This document shows positions 25,188 through 34,220 of a DNA stretch of 64,000 nucleotides, piece by piece; the first letter of the stretch is position 1, and each line of letters opens with the position of its first letter. The stretch comes from an uncultured Bacteriovoracaceae bacterium (GTDB lineage: Bacteria; Bdellovibrionota; Bacteriovoracia; Bacteriovoracales; Bacteriovoracaceae): assembly GCA_938017795.1 (NCBI GenBank), contig CALIJZ010000002.1, positions 1 to 64,000 on the forward strand, written 5' to 3'. Both the position numbers and the translations under genes were made by a program. The notes under the pieces are model-generated. The model ran no database searches and had not been told where the DNA came from. It saw only the letters and a list, made by a program, of their open reading frames with translations.

Positions 25188-27700
25188 CTTCTCTTCCTAG
25201 GGAAAGCAATTTTTAAAACTTCATCAAAATGTTTAACAGGGTAGAACTTTAAACCTTTTCTGTGTCTTTCTGGAACTTCTTTCAAATCTTTTTCGTTACT
25301 AAATGGTAAAATAATTTCTTTTAAACCAGCTCTCTTAGCTGCTAATACTTTTTCTTTTATTCCACCTACCGGAAGTACCTTACCTGTAAGACTTAACTCT
25401 CCAGTCATTCCTAGAGTACTTCTAATTTTTTTCTTATTTGCAAGACTATATAAAGCTAAGGCCATCGTTATACCTGCACTTGGTCCATCTTTTGGTGTTG
25501 CTCCTGCAGGCAGATGTAAATGAACTTCGTGCTTTGCTAAAAAGTCAGCTCCTTCTTCGTCTTCTTCTTTAGCTTTTTTTGATTTCGATTTAGTATCTTC
25601 AGTATCCTGCAATAAAGATTTTACATAACTATATGCTAAACTTGCTGACTCATTCATGACATCACCAAGTTGGCCTGTCAGCTTAAACCCCTTCCCTAAT
25701 AAAGGAATGGATTCTACATGTAAAATATCTCCACCATAAGCAGTCCAAGCTAGGCCAGTAACTACTCCCGGGCTTAAAGCTTTTTCTAACTTCTCACTCT
25801 GAAATCTCTTTGGTCCTAGATATCCTTCCAACTCTTTGATGGCCGGACTGAATTTTTTAATTTTCTTAGACTTCCTTTTAACTTTTTCCAAAACTGCAAC
25901 TCTACAGAGTTTTGCAACAATTTGCTCCAAACTTCTAACCCCTGCTTCTCGAGCATAATCATGAATAAGTTGTTTGATAATAGTTGTCTTTAATTGAAAC
26001 TCTTCTTTTTTCAAACCATGTTTTTTTAATTGTTTTGGAATAACCCATTTATTAGCAATTATTATTTTCTCTTCCAACGTATAACCACTTAAGGTAATCA
26101 ATTCCATTCTATCCAATAATGCTTCCGGGATTTCTCCTACATAGTTTGCAGTAGCAATAAATAAAACTTTTGATAAATCAAAAGGAAGATCTAAGTAATT
26201 ATCAATAAATGTTTTATTCTGCTCTGGATCTAAGACTTCTAGTAAAGCTGAAGCTGGATCTCCTTGATAGGATTGTCCTAGTTTATCAATCTCATCTAAC
26301 ATTAAGACAGGGTTATTAACCTCTACCCTTTTAAGAGCTTGTAATAACTTTCCAGGCATTGCTCCAACATATGTTTTTCTATGACCTTTGATTTCCGCTT
26401 CATCTCTCATTCCACCGAGTGAAAATCTATAAAATTTTCGACCTAAGGCTTTCGCGATACTTTGGCCCATTGAAGTTTTACCAACTCCAGGAGGACCTGC
26501 TAAACATAAAATTGTCCCATCATAGTCTGATTTAACTTTACGAACAGCAAGAAATTCTAAGATTCTCTGCTTTGCTTTTTCTAATCCATAATGATCTGAG
26601 TTTAATATTTTTTCAGCTTCTTCAATATCGATATCTTTTTCTTCAGTCTTATCCCAAGGTAAATCTACTATCCAATTAAGATATGTTCTTGTTACCGTGT
26701 ATTCTGGAGAGGTTTCAGGAATAGATTCTAGTCTTTCCAATTCTTCTTTTGCCACTTTAACAACTTCTTCTGGGATATCTCGAGACTCTAATTCTTCATG
26801 GATTCTTTTGGCTTCTTTCGTTTTTTCATCATCATCTAAGCCAAGCTCACCTCGAATTATTTTTAATTGTTCTTTAAGATAATATTCTCTTTGATATTTA
26901 TTAACTTTATCATTTACTTCATCTGTGATTTTTTTCTGAATATCAGCAACATCTTTTTCTCGTCTTAAATACACTAATAGTTTTGCAAATCTTTTCTTTA
27001 CAACCAAAGTTTCTAAGAAGTCCTGAGCCTCAAGAACATCTAAAGAAAGAGAGAATGCAACTAAATCTGCCAAAGCTCCAGGAGATGGAGAATTTAGCAT
27101 GGCTAATTTCATCTCTTCATTAAAATATGGATTAATCTCACTCAACTTCTTAACTTGATTAATAACTGATCTAGTATAGGCATCTAATTCTTCATCTTGA
27201 TTAAAGATATCATCGTAGACTTCTGTCTTAGCTAAAATTAGTGATGACGTGTCCATAAACTTAGTTGCTCTATATCTTTTTAATCCATGAACAAGTAAGT
27301 TTACTGAGCCATCAGGAAGTTTTACTTTTTTTACAACCTTACAAACAACCCCAACTTTATATAGGTCCTTTGATTTAACTTCCGAGTTGTCATCTTCAGT
27401 AAAGACGTCAGAATTAAAATCTAATTCAGGATTAAATTCTCCATCTTTATTATCTTCATCTTCTAATTCATCTATTTCATCATCTCTGTATTTCACAAGA
27501 TTTAAACTTATATAACCAACCTTAGAAACATAATCGTCTAACTCTGATGTATACTTATCTTCAGACATAACAACTGGAGCAATCATTCCAGGATAAATTG
27601 GTGTATTCATTATTGGTATAACAACACACTCTGATGGAATCTTAGAAGTTAGATCTTTTGGGTTGTCGTAACGCATGCTAATCGAATTTTCGTTGCTCAT
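25184..27700 (-). CDS. lon: ATP-dependent protease Lon
   Basis: 838 residues, full length. Lon unfolds and degrades damaged and regulatory proteins in the cytoplasm. In order: the N-terminal substrate domain (with an acidic insertion at about residues 55-95), Walker A GPPGVGKTS, Walker B VLMLDEIDK, and the protease domain. The catalytic dyad is Ser741 (KDGPSAGI) and Lys784 (GGIKEKV). AGGT lies before ATG 27700. The gene follows a UvrA paralogue by 47 bases and is translationally coupled to the secreted protein after it. Confidence 0.97.
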   Translation of the reverse strand: MSNENSISMRYDNPKDLTSKIPSECVVIPIMNTPIYPGMIAPVVMSEDKYTSELDDYVSKVGYISLNLVKYRDDEIDELEDEDNKDGEFNPELDFNSDVFTEDDNSEVKSKDLYKVGVVCKVVKKVKLPDGSVNLLVHGLKRYRATKFMDTSSLILAKTEVYDDIFNQDEELDAYTRSVINQVKKLSEINPYFNEEMKLAMLNSPSPGALADLVAFSLSLDVLEAQDFLETLVVKKRFAKLLVYLRREKDVADIQKKITDEVNDKVNKYQREYYLKEQLKIIRGELGLDDDEKTKEAKRIHEELESRDIPEEVVKVAKEELERLESIPETSPEYTVTRTYLNWIVDLPWDKTEEKDIDIEEAEKILNSDHYGLEKAKQRILEFLAVRKVKSDYDGTILCLAGPPGVGKTSMGQSIAKALGRKFYRFSLGGMRDEAEIKGHRKTYVGAMPGKLLQALKRVEVNNPVLMLDEIDKLGQSYQGDPASALLEVLDPEQNKTFIDNYLDLPFDLSKVLFIATANYVGEIPEALLDRMELITLSGYTLEEKIIIANKWVIPKQLKKHGLKKEEFQLKTTIIKQLIHDYAREAGVRSLEQIVAKLCRVAVLEKVKRKSKKIKKFSPAIKELEGYLGPKRFQSEKLEKALSPGVVTGLAWTAYGGDILHVESIPLLGKGFKLTGQLGDVMNESASLAYSYVKSLLQDTEDTKSKSKKAKEEDEEGADFLAKHEVHLHLPAGATPKDGPSAGITMALALYSLANKKKIRSTLGMTGELSLTGKVLPVGGIKEKVLAAKRAGLKEIILPFSNEKDLKEVPERHRKGLKFYPVKHFDEVLKIAFPRKRR

Positions 27701-27747
27701 AAATATACCTAGTTTATATGTAGTTTCTTTTTATACTTAAGAATAAT

Positions 27748-30330
27748 TCACCCAAGAAAACTTGTCTCTATCTTTCCCTGACTATTAAAAGAGATTTCAT
27801 AATCAGCAAAAAACAAGAATTCTTTATTGTGATCTAACAGGATAACTGTAGAGCCTAATGTTGATAAGTCTTTGATAAATTGACCTACTTTGTGAATCTC
27901 AAGGCCAGAGAGTCCAAAGGATAAGTTTTCAAGGATAATTACCTGATTTTTCTTATTCCCTATCAGCTTAGAAAGTAAGTATATTCGCTGCTTTTCCCCA
28001 CCTGAGAGGCTTCCAACCTTCCTATCAAGAGATAGATAATCTAGATTTAGTTTCTTGAAATATTCATAAATACTTTTAAACTTGGGTGTTAATGGAATCC
28101 TATCCAGGATCAGTCCCATAGGACTAGCAAGAGCTTCAAAAATTGTTTGCTCACCGTCTGTAATTTCTGCAAATTCAAGTTTTAAACCTTTACCTTCACA
28201 ATCATCACATCTCATTTTAATGTCATCAAGATAAGGCATTTCTATTAATTCAAAACCACTCCCATTGCATGTTTCACATTGACCAAGTTTCGAATTTGAA
28301 GAAAAATGTCCAGTCTGTAATCCCATGATTTTAGATATTTCTAAATTTGAATAATATTTTCTAACGACATTTGATAAGTCCGTTAAACTTCCCACTGAAG
28401 ATCTACCTGTAAACCTTGTTAAATTAGCATCAATTAACAAAACATCTGATGGTAAACTTTTTGGTAGTTTTTTTATTATTGATACATCAAACGGATTGTT
28501 CAAAAGGTTTTCTGAATGTATTTCTTTGTATAATTCATTAGCGAAAATATTCTTCAATATTAATGACTTACCAGAACCAGTTGGCCCTCTCACTAAATTA
28601 AAAGAGGAATTTGCCACCTTAAAGTCACTATAGAGTTTATTATAAACTTCAACTTTTTTACATTCAAAGAAGTCTTTAGTTTTTATTTTTTTTACTTTTT
28701 TTGTTTTAAATTTTTTAACTGGTTTATATTTCCCAACATGAGTGATCTCTCCTCCTAAAGGCCCTCCACCGGGACCAAGCAATACTAAGTGGTCTGCACT
28801 TTTTTTGATAATTTCAGAATGCTCTACAACAACAATGGTATTACCTTGGTCTTTTATTGCTTTAAGACCTGCAATTAACTTTTTCTGTTGAGTCTCATCT
28901 AGGCCAATACTTGGCTCATCAAATACAAATAAAGAACCTGTCCCATCAAAAGATAAGAATTTTACTAATTGGATTCTTTGATACTCTCCAGCAGAGAGAG
29001 TTTTACTCTTTCTGAGAAGAAGAAGATGGCCAAGACCAATATCTATAGCAGTCTCCAATATAGTTCTTATTCTTTTCAAAATTAATTTCGAAGAATTAGA
29101 AGATCCTTTTATTTTATTAACTTCTACCAAACACTCATCCATCGAGAAATTATGAAAATCTTTTACAGATGAGAGCGAGATTTTATAATTAAAGTACTTA
29201 TTCTCTATTCTAACCATCTCGCAATCATCACAATTTACTTCAACTTGAAGTTTTCTTAAAATAACCCTAACTCCAGGTTTATATCTTTTTCTATTTAAAT
29301 AACTCTCAATTTTATTAAAACCAACCCAATCACTTCCACCTTCATAAAGTAGATCCCAAAAATTTTCTCCCAATTCAGATATTGTTTTATTAATACTGAT
29401 CTTTTTCTTCTTAGCTGCCTTAATGAAGTCAGATTCCATTGTTTCATAGCGCTTTAAATTAAATAAAAGGATTCCACCTTCATTAATACTTTTATCAAAG
29501 TCGGCTAATTTTTTTCTCGTAATCTCTAAGTTTGCTCCAAAGCCTTTGCAACTTGAACAAGCACCTAAAGCATTAAAAGGAGAGAAAAAATTTTCAGATT
29601 TATATAACTGCCCTTCAAAGTCACACTCAGGACAAGTCTTACTTGATATAGGCTTAAAAGTTTTAAACGTTTTTTTTTCTATTTTATAATAAAGTGATTC
29701 TACCTCATACCCAAGTGAGTCTAGTTTAGAGATAGACTTACCTTTAATTCTTAAAATTTCAAAATATGGATCTTGTACATCGAAAGCATGAATGTCTCCA
29801 TCAACATCACAACTCCTGGGAGGTAGAATTGATCGACCTACTTTCTCAATAAACTCTTTTTTTGAGATAAAAAAATGAATTTTATCATCATCTTTTAGTT
29901 TAATTTTTTTAGAAAACTGTTCAGCAAGCGAACAACTTTTAAGCTCTACACTATGGTCCGGACAATATTCTCTGGCCTCTTGGTAAAACAATGATTGAAT
30001 TAAATGAGTCATCCCAAGACTGTCACTAACTGTCGCCCGGGCACCTTTGACTGGATTAATTTGCTGTAAACCAAACACAGGAAGCACAGGGCTTAGCCTA
30101 TCAACCTCAACACTTGAGGGCTTAGAGCTGAAGAAGCTTAAATTATTAGGATAGCAATTCATTAGCCTTCGCTTGGATTCAGCTAAAAGAGTATGAAAAG
30201 CCAAAGAAGTTTTACCAGATCCAGATGGACCAGCAAAACAAGTTATCTTACCAATAGGTATTTTAAGATCTAAATTTTTAAGATTATTTACCCGCACACC
30301 GTTTAGATGAATATAACTCTGCTTAGCCAT
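27748..30330 (-). CDS. UvrA-like ABC ATPase (paralogue of excinuclease subunit A)
   Basis: 860 residues, about 80 shorter than UvrA. It has two ABC modules. The first is normal: Walker A GPSGSGKTS (Lys40), signature LSAGEYQR and Walker B FVFDEPSIGL (Asp471, Glu472). The second has Walker A GPTGSGKSL and signature LSGGEKQR, but its Walker B reads VIILENLSFGL. Asp is replaced by Glu801 and the catalytic Glu by Asn802. Both zinc modules are kept (CPEC...CSSC and CETC...CDDC). The family binds DNA damage. This is probably a UvrA2-type paralogue rather than the main repair protein, which should be elsewhere. It lies 33 bases after rpsI on the same strand. Confidence 0.85.
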   Translation of the reverse strand: MAKQSYIHLNGVRVNNLKNLDLKIPIGKITCFAGPSGSGKTSLAFHTLLAESKRRLMNCYPNNLSFFSSKPSSVEVDRLSPVLPVFGLQQINPVKGARATVSDSLGMTHLIQSLFYQEAREYCPDHSVELKSCSLAEQFSKKIKLKDDDKIHFFISKKEFIEKVGRSILPPRSCDVDGDIHAFDVQDPYFEILRIKGKSISKLDSLGYEVESLYYKIEKKTFKTFKPISSKTCPECDFEGQLYKSENFFSPFNALGACSSCKGFGANLEITRKKLADFDKSINEGGILLFNLKRYETMESDFIKAAKKKKISINKTISELGENFWDLLYEGGSDWVGFNKIESYLNRKRYKPGVRVILRKLQVEVNCDDCEMVRIENKYFNYKISLSSVKDFHNFSMDECLVEVNKIKGSSNSSKLILKRIRTILETAIDIGLGHLLLLRKSKTLSAGEYQRIQLVKFLSFDGTGSLFVFDEPSIGLDETQQKKLIAGLKAIKDQGNTIVVVEHSEIIKKSADHLVLLGPGGGPLGGEITHVGKYKPVKKFKTKKVKKIKTKDFFECKKVEVYNKLYSDFKVANSSFNLVRGPTGSGKSLILKNIFANELYKEIHSENLLNNPFDVSIIKKLPKSLPSDVLLIDANLTRFTGRSSVGSLTDLSNVVRKYYSNLEISKIMGLQTGHFSSNSKLGQCETCNGSGFELIEMPYLDDIKMRCDDCEGKGLKLEFAEITDGEQTIFEALASPMGLILDRIPLTPKFKSIYEYFKKLNLDYLSLDRKVGSLSGGEKQRIYLLSKLIGNKKNQVIILENLSFGLSGLEIHKVGQFIKDLSTLGSTVILLDHNKEFLFFADYEISFNSQGKIETSFLG

Positions 30331-30363
30331 ATATAAAAATCCAGTGTGCGAAGATTGTAAGTT

Positions 30364-30768
30364 CTATCTCTTAGAGAATTGAAATGATTTACGAGCTCCA
30401 GCAAGTCCGTATTTCTTTCTCTCAACTTTTCTAGCGTCTCTAGTTAGAAATCCTGCTTTTTTAAGCTCGCCTCTATTTTCAGGATTAATTTTTTCTAACG
30501 CTCTAGCAATTCCAAGTCTGATTGCTCCGGCCTGACCAGTTGATCCGCCACCTTTAACGTTTACGTTGATATCGTATTTTCCAGAAAGTTCTAAAAGATT
30601 AATTGGCTGATTTACAACATATCTAGATGTTGCTTTTGGAAAGTAATTTACAAACTCCCTTTTATTAATAGTGATCTTTCCAGATCCTTCTTTAACATAA
30701 ACTCTAGCGATAGAAGACTTTCTTCTACCAACAGTATTTGTAAGATAAGTTTTTGTAACAGCGCTCAT
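30364..30768 (-). CDS. rpsI: 30S ribosomal protein S9
   Basis: 134 residues, complete. Conserved segments are [10 protein letters not shown] near the start, [19 protein letters not shown] in the middle, and the basic C-terminal tail ending FQFSKR, which reaches the P-site tRNA. It is 10 bases downstream of rplM, the usual L13-S9 pairing. Confidence 0.97.
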   Translation of the reverse strand: MSAVTKTYLTNTVGRRKSSIARVYVKEGSGKITINKREFVNYFPKATSRYVVNQPINLLELSGKYDINVNVKGGGSTGQAGAIRLGIARALEKINPENRGELKKAGFLTRDARKVERKKYGLAGARKSFQFSKR

Positions 30769-30778
30769 ATTTTAATTC

Positions 30779-31246
30779 CTATTTATTTTTATTGTATCTA
30801 TCTTCTAATTCGTAAGCTTGTGGCTCTTGAGCAGCATGAGTGTGCTCAGATCCAGCGAACAATCTTAATTTTTTCATCTGCTTTTTACCTAAAGCGTTTT
30901 TTCCAACCATACCTTTAACAGCATGTCTTAAAACTTCTTCTGGTTTTCTTTCCATTTGCTTTTTAGCAGTTCTTTTTTTAATCCCACCAATATAACCAGT
31001 ATGCCAAAAATAAGTTTTCTTTTCTAACTTATTTCCAGTGAATCTAAGTTTTTCACAATTAGTAACAACAACAAAGTCTCCACAATCTAAGTTAGGTGAG
31101 TACTGAGGATTGTTTTTTCCTCTAAGTATGTCAGCAATTTGTGTAGCAAGTCTCCCTACTACCTGATTGTCAGCATCTATATGAACCCACTTAGCGTTTT
31201 CGCTAGCTTCTTTAATAGTTGAATGTGATGTGTTTTGAGTAAACAT
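30779..31246 (-). CDS. rplM: 50S ribosomal protein L13
   Basis: 155 residues, slightly longer than the usual ~142 because of a short N-terminal extension and a C-terminal Gln/Glu-rich tail. Family segments are WVHIDADNQVVGRLAT, GDFVVVTNCEKL, and the AVKGMVGKNALGKKQMKKLRLFAG block. GAGG precedes the ATG. It is first in the rplM-rpsI transcription unit, with a strong promoter upstream. Confidence 0.97.
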   Translation of the reverse strand: MFTQNTSHSTIKEASENAKWVHIDADNQVVGRLATQIADILRGKNNPQYSPNLDCGDFVVVTNCEKLRFTGNKLEKKTYFWHTGYIGGIKKRTAKKQMERKPEEVLRHAVKGMVGKNALGKKQMKKLRLFAGSEHTHAAQEPQAYELEDRYNKNK

Positions 31247-31280
31247 AATAACCTCAATAAATATAATTCTAAGTTATGAA

Positions 31281-31309
31281 TATATAAACGTATTGGCCAT
31301 CTAAGTCAA
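31281..31309 (-). promoter_or_regulatory. Probable promoter of rplM-rpsI
   Basis: On the minus strand, TTGACT (31304-31309) is separated by exactly 17 bases from TATATA (31281-31286). The rplM start is 35 bases downstream, with GAGG before it. It lies between tamA and rplM. Confidence 0.7.
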
Positions 31310-31334
31310 TTTATTAACACTAATTACGCAGCGC

Positions 31335-34220
31335 CTAAAAGAACCCTATACTTAAGCGAAATTCACCAGGGGACTCCTTCCCGTATACCGTTGTTCTACG
31401 CCTAAGTTTTACCCCATAATCAATGTCAATTGTGCCAACAGGAGTAAGATATTTTAGTGATAACCCAACTGATGTTCTTAAATCAAAGGGCCTGAATCGA
31501 TTAACCTGTATGCTTCCAGCGTCAAAGAATCCTGCAAGAGTTAATGAGTCCGTTAAGGAAAATCTCGATTCAAATTTGAAATTTGTTAGATAGGCACTAT
31601 TTGAAATTCTTTCTTGTTCAACATCATTTGAAAAATCAATCAGATTGATATCCCTCTCACTATAACCTCTGACAAGATCAATTCCACTCAATCTAAACGC
31701 CTTAATTGTTGGTATATAGCCTTCTGTTTCAGCAACACCAAAAGAATCAACCACAGTATTGCCAGAAGAGTCTACCTTGATTTTATCTGCTCCATTATTT
31801 GCATATCCAAAAGCAAGAGAACTAGCCAGATATAACTTTTTCGTTATTGGGTAATAGAACTTAGATCTTGTTACAATTTTTCCAAAATCCACCTTTGGTG
31901 GACACGAATTTGTGTTAAAACTACAATCTTTATCCCCAACCATTGAACCTAAGAATGATTTTGATATTTCATAAGAGAGTTGAATATGAAACCCCTTACG
32001 TGGAAAAATAGGATTATCTCTATAGTCAAAAATCAAACTAGGAATAAGACTACCAATTCTAAACTTTCCATCATCTGTATTTCCCGACCAATACTCTGTA
32101 GAGTTTTCTTGCTCTATCCATTCAAATTGATAAGTTCCTGTAAAACCAATATTTTGATTATAGTTTCGCTTTATAGTGTTAGAAATCCTAAAAATATTCG
32201 CATCAAAACCATAGAATCTTGATTTAGAAAAACTTAGATTAGAGAAGTTATCCCAATTCGTTCCAAGGAAATACGGATAGGTATAAGAAGCCTTCAATAA
32301 GTATTCAAGAAATCTTTTAGGTTGATGGAAAATTGTAGGCTGTCCGGGAATGTTCTGTTGTTGTACCTCCTGCCTAAATAATGCTAAATCGTTCAAATGC
32401 AACCTGTAATTGGACTGAACTCCAACGTCAAGGATTTGCCCTTTACCCATTATATTTTCTCTTAGATATCTACTCGATAATTTTACGCCCAAGTCAGTTC
32501 TAAAACCTGGTGAAAGCTCCAGAAGTCCATATTTTTTTTCTTCAAGTTTAACCGCAATATTTGCATTTTTTTTATCTTCTGATAGCAAAACGTTAACTTT
32601 ATAATTTTTAAATAAGTTTAAATTCCCTAATCTTCTTCTAATTCTTTTTACCAATAAAGGAGTCAACGTTTTATCCCGAAAATGACCCAAGGTCTTTTCC
32701 AGCATTACTTTTTTGGTTGCCTCTAAGCCGATATAAGTAAATTCTTTCAACATCACTTTCTGGCCTACATTAAAGTTTAAATTAATATCAACTAAAGAGT
32801 TATTTGGATTAAAGGTTACAATTTCTCTTTCCGTACTTTCCATTACAGAGTAATAATAACCTTTAGTTAAAAGACTTTGTTTGAAGTTCTTTAGCGCTTT
32901 TCCAAATTCAATAGGATTGAAAACTTGATTTTTTTCGTATTTATAAAACTCAAAAAATCCCAATAATGGTATTTTGTTTTCATCTCTTACCTTAAAGCTT
33001 CGAACTCTCGTACGAACGCCTTCTTCTATACTGTAAGCAATTTCAGCTTTCTTTTTATTGGTAATTACCTTAATCCTTGGAGTCAAAAAACCTGACTGTA
33101 TATAATGATCCTTTAATACTTTCTGAAATGATTTAAAGTATGCTTCATCCCAAAGATTTTCAGCAATTAGCATTGAATTAGTTTTATAAAATAATTTCCC
33201 TAAAATTCGATCTGAATGAAAGCGATTTCCTTTAAAACTTAAATCGGATATTTTTAGTTTATCACCCTTTTTTAAAATTATTTTTATATGCTCTAAATTA
33301 TTGTCTTCAAAATCTACTTCCCTTTCTAAAACAAATTCTCTGTCTGAATACCCTTCTTTTTTTAATATGTCTGAAACGACTTTTCTTAATAGATTCTCAG
33401 AAAACCCCCTCCCACTACTAGCTAGGTACTTTCTAAGACTCAGGTACATTTTCTCTTTATTAAACTCTTCACCTTCATCATTAATCTGCAATGCTACTCT
33501 TTTCAAACTACCACATTCAAGCATAAAGCTAGAGCTGTTTTTTAATTGCTTAAATACTGGACGAGCAAAGTAATATCCTTGTGAAAGCAGGGCCTCTTGA
33601 ACTTCATCTCTATACTTAGAAAACAGTACTCTATTAAATGCTTTATTCTCTACTGGTTTTATAATGGACATAACCATTTCGTTTACTTTCTCATTGCATC
33701 TAATAATTACACCAGACACTTTTCTTAGTTCTCCTAGATTAATATTTAAATCAATATCTAATGTTTGCTCTTGCTCTTTTAGTGTAAAGTCTAAACTTGC
33801 GTTTTCATAACCTCTAGATATCAATTCTTTCTTAATTTTTGCTAAAGATTTTTTCAGAGAAGAAGACTTATAAAAGGTATTTCTCTTTATTTCTAATTTT
33901 TTAAGTAAATTCTTTCGTAGTTTACCTTTGGCTCCAATTAAATTAATTTTTCGTATTTTCTTTTTTTCCTTAAGAGACACCGTAAGTTCGCTTTTAAGAA
34001 TCTTATATTCAAAGCTTCTAAAGTTCTCCTTACTGAAATATATCTTAAAAATAGACATAAACTCTTCAAATGAAGAATATTTTCTAATCAACTCGCTCTT
34101 ATTTTTTTCATAATAAGAACATGCTTTTTGACCATCACAATAAACATCCACTTTCTTGATTTCAAAAGCAATTGCATAATTCATGCAAGCCATTATGATA
34201 ATTGCAAACAACCACCTCAT
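31335..34220 (-). CDS. tamA: Omp85-family outer-membrane protein (TamA-like)
   Basis: 961 residues from ATG 34220, which overlaps the tamB stop (AATGA) and follows AGGTGG; an in-frame ATG at 34232 is less likely. The N-terminus is a signal peptide (MRWLFAIIIMACMNYAIA). Residues ~20-560 contain several POTRA repeats, each ending in patterns such as KGYYYSVME and ISDLSFKGNRFHSDRILG. The C-terminal ~400 residues form the beta-barrel, ending in an aromatic residue (RLSIGFF), the outer-membrane assembly signal. Together with TamB it should form a module for inserting outer-membrane proteins or moving lipids. A second BamA copy is also possible from the POTRA number, but adjacency to tamB favours TamA. 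Confidence 0.85.
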   Translation of the reverse strand: MRWLFAIIIMACMNYAIAFEIKKVDVYCDGQKACSYYEKNKSELIRKYSSFEEFMSIFKIYFSKENFRSFEYKILKSELTVSLKEKKKIRKINLIGAKGKLRKNLLKKLEIKRNTFYKSSSLKKSLAKIKKELISRGYENASLDFTLKEQEQTLDIDLNINLGELRKVSGVIIRCNEKVNEMVMSIIKPVENKAFNRVLFSKYRDEVQEALLSQGYYFARPVFKQLKNSSSFMLECGSLKRVALQINDEGEEFNKEKMYLSLRKYLASSGRGFSENLLRKVVSDILKKEGYSDREFVLEREVDFEDNNLEHIKIILKKGDKLKISDLSFKGNRFHSDRILGKLFYKTNSMLIAENLWDEAYFKSFQKVLKDHYIQSGFLTPRIKVITNKKKAEIAYSIEEGVRTRVRSFKVRDENKIPLLGFFEFYKYEKNQVFNPIEFGKALKNFKQSLLTKGYYYSVMESTEREIVTFNPNNSLVDINLNFNVGQKVMLKEFTYIGLEATKKVMLEKTLGHFRDKTLTPLLVKRIRRRLGNLNLFKNYKVNVLLSEDKKNANIAVKLEEKKYGLLELSPGFRTDLGVKLSSRYLRENIMGKGQILDVGVQSNYRLHLNDLALFRQEVQQQNIPGQPTIFHQPKRFLEYLLKASYTYPYFLGTNWDNFSNLSFSKSRFYGFDANIFRISNTIKRNYNQNIGFTGTYQFEWIEQENSTEYWSGNTDDGKFRIGSLIPSLIFDYRDNPIFPRKGFHIQLSYEISKSFLGSMVGDKDCSFNTNSCPPKVDFGKIVTRSKFYYPITKKLYLASSLAFGYANNGADKIKVDSSGNTVVDSFGVAETEGYIPTIKAFRLSGIDLVRGYSERDINLIDFSNDVEQERISNSAYLTNFKFESRFSLTDSLTLAGFFDAGSIQVNRFRPFDLRTSVGLSLKYLTPVGTIDIDYGVKLRRRTTVYGKESPGEFRLSIGFF

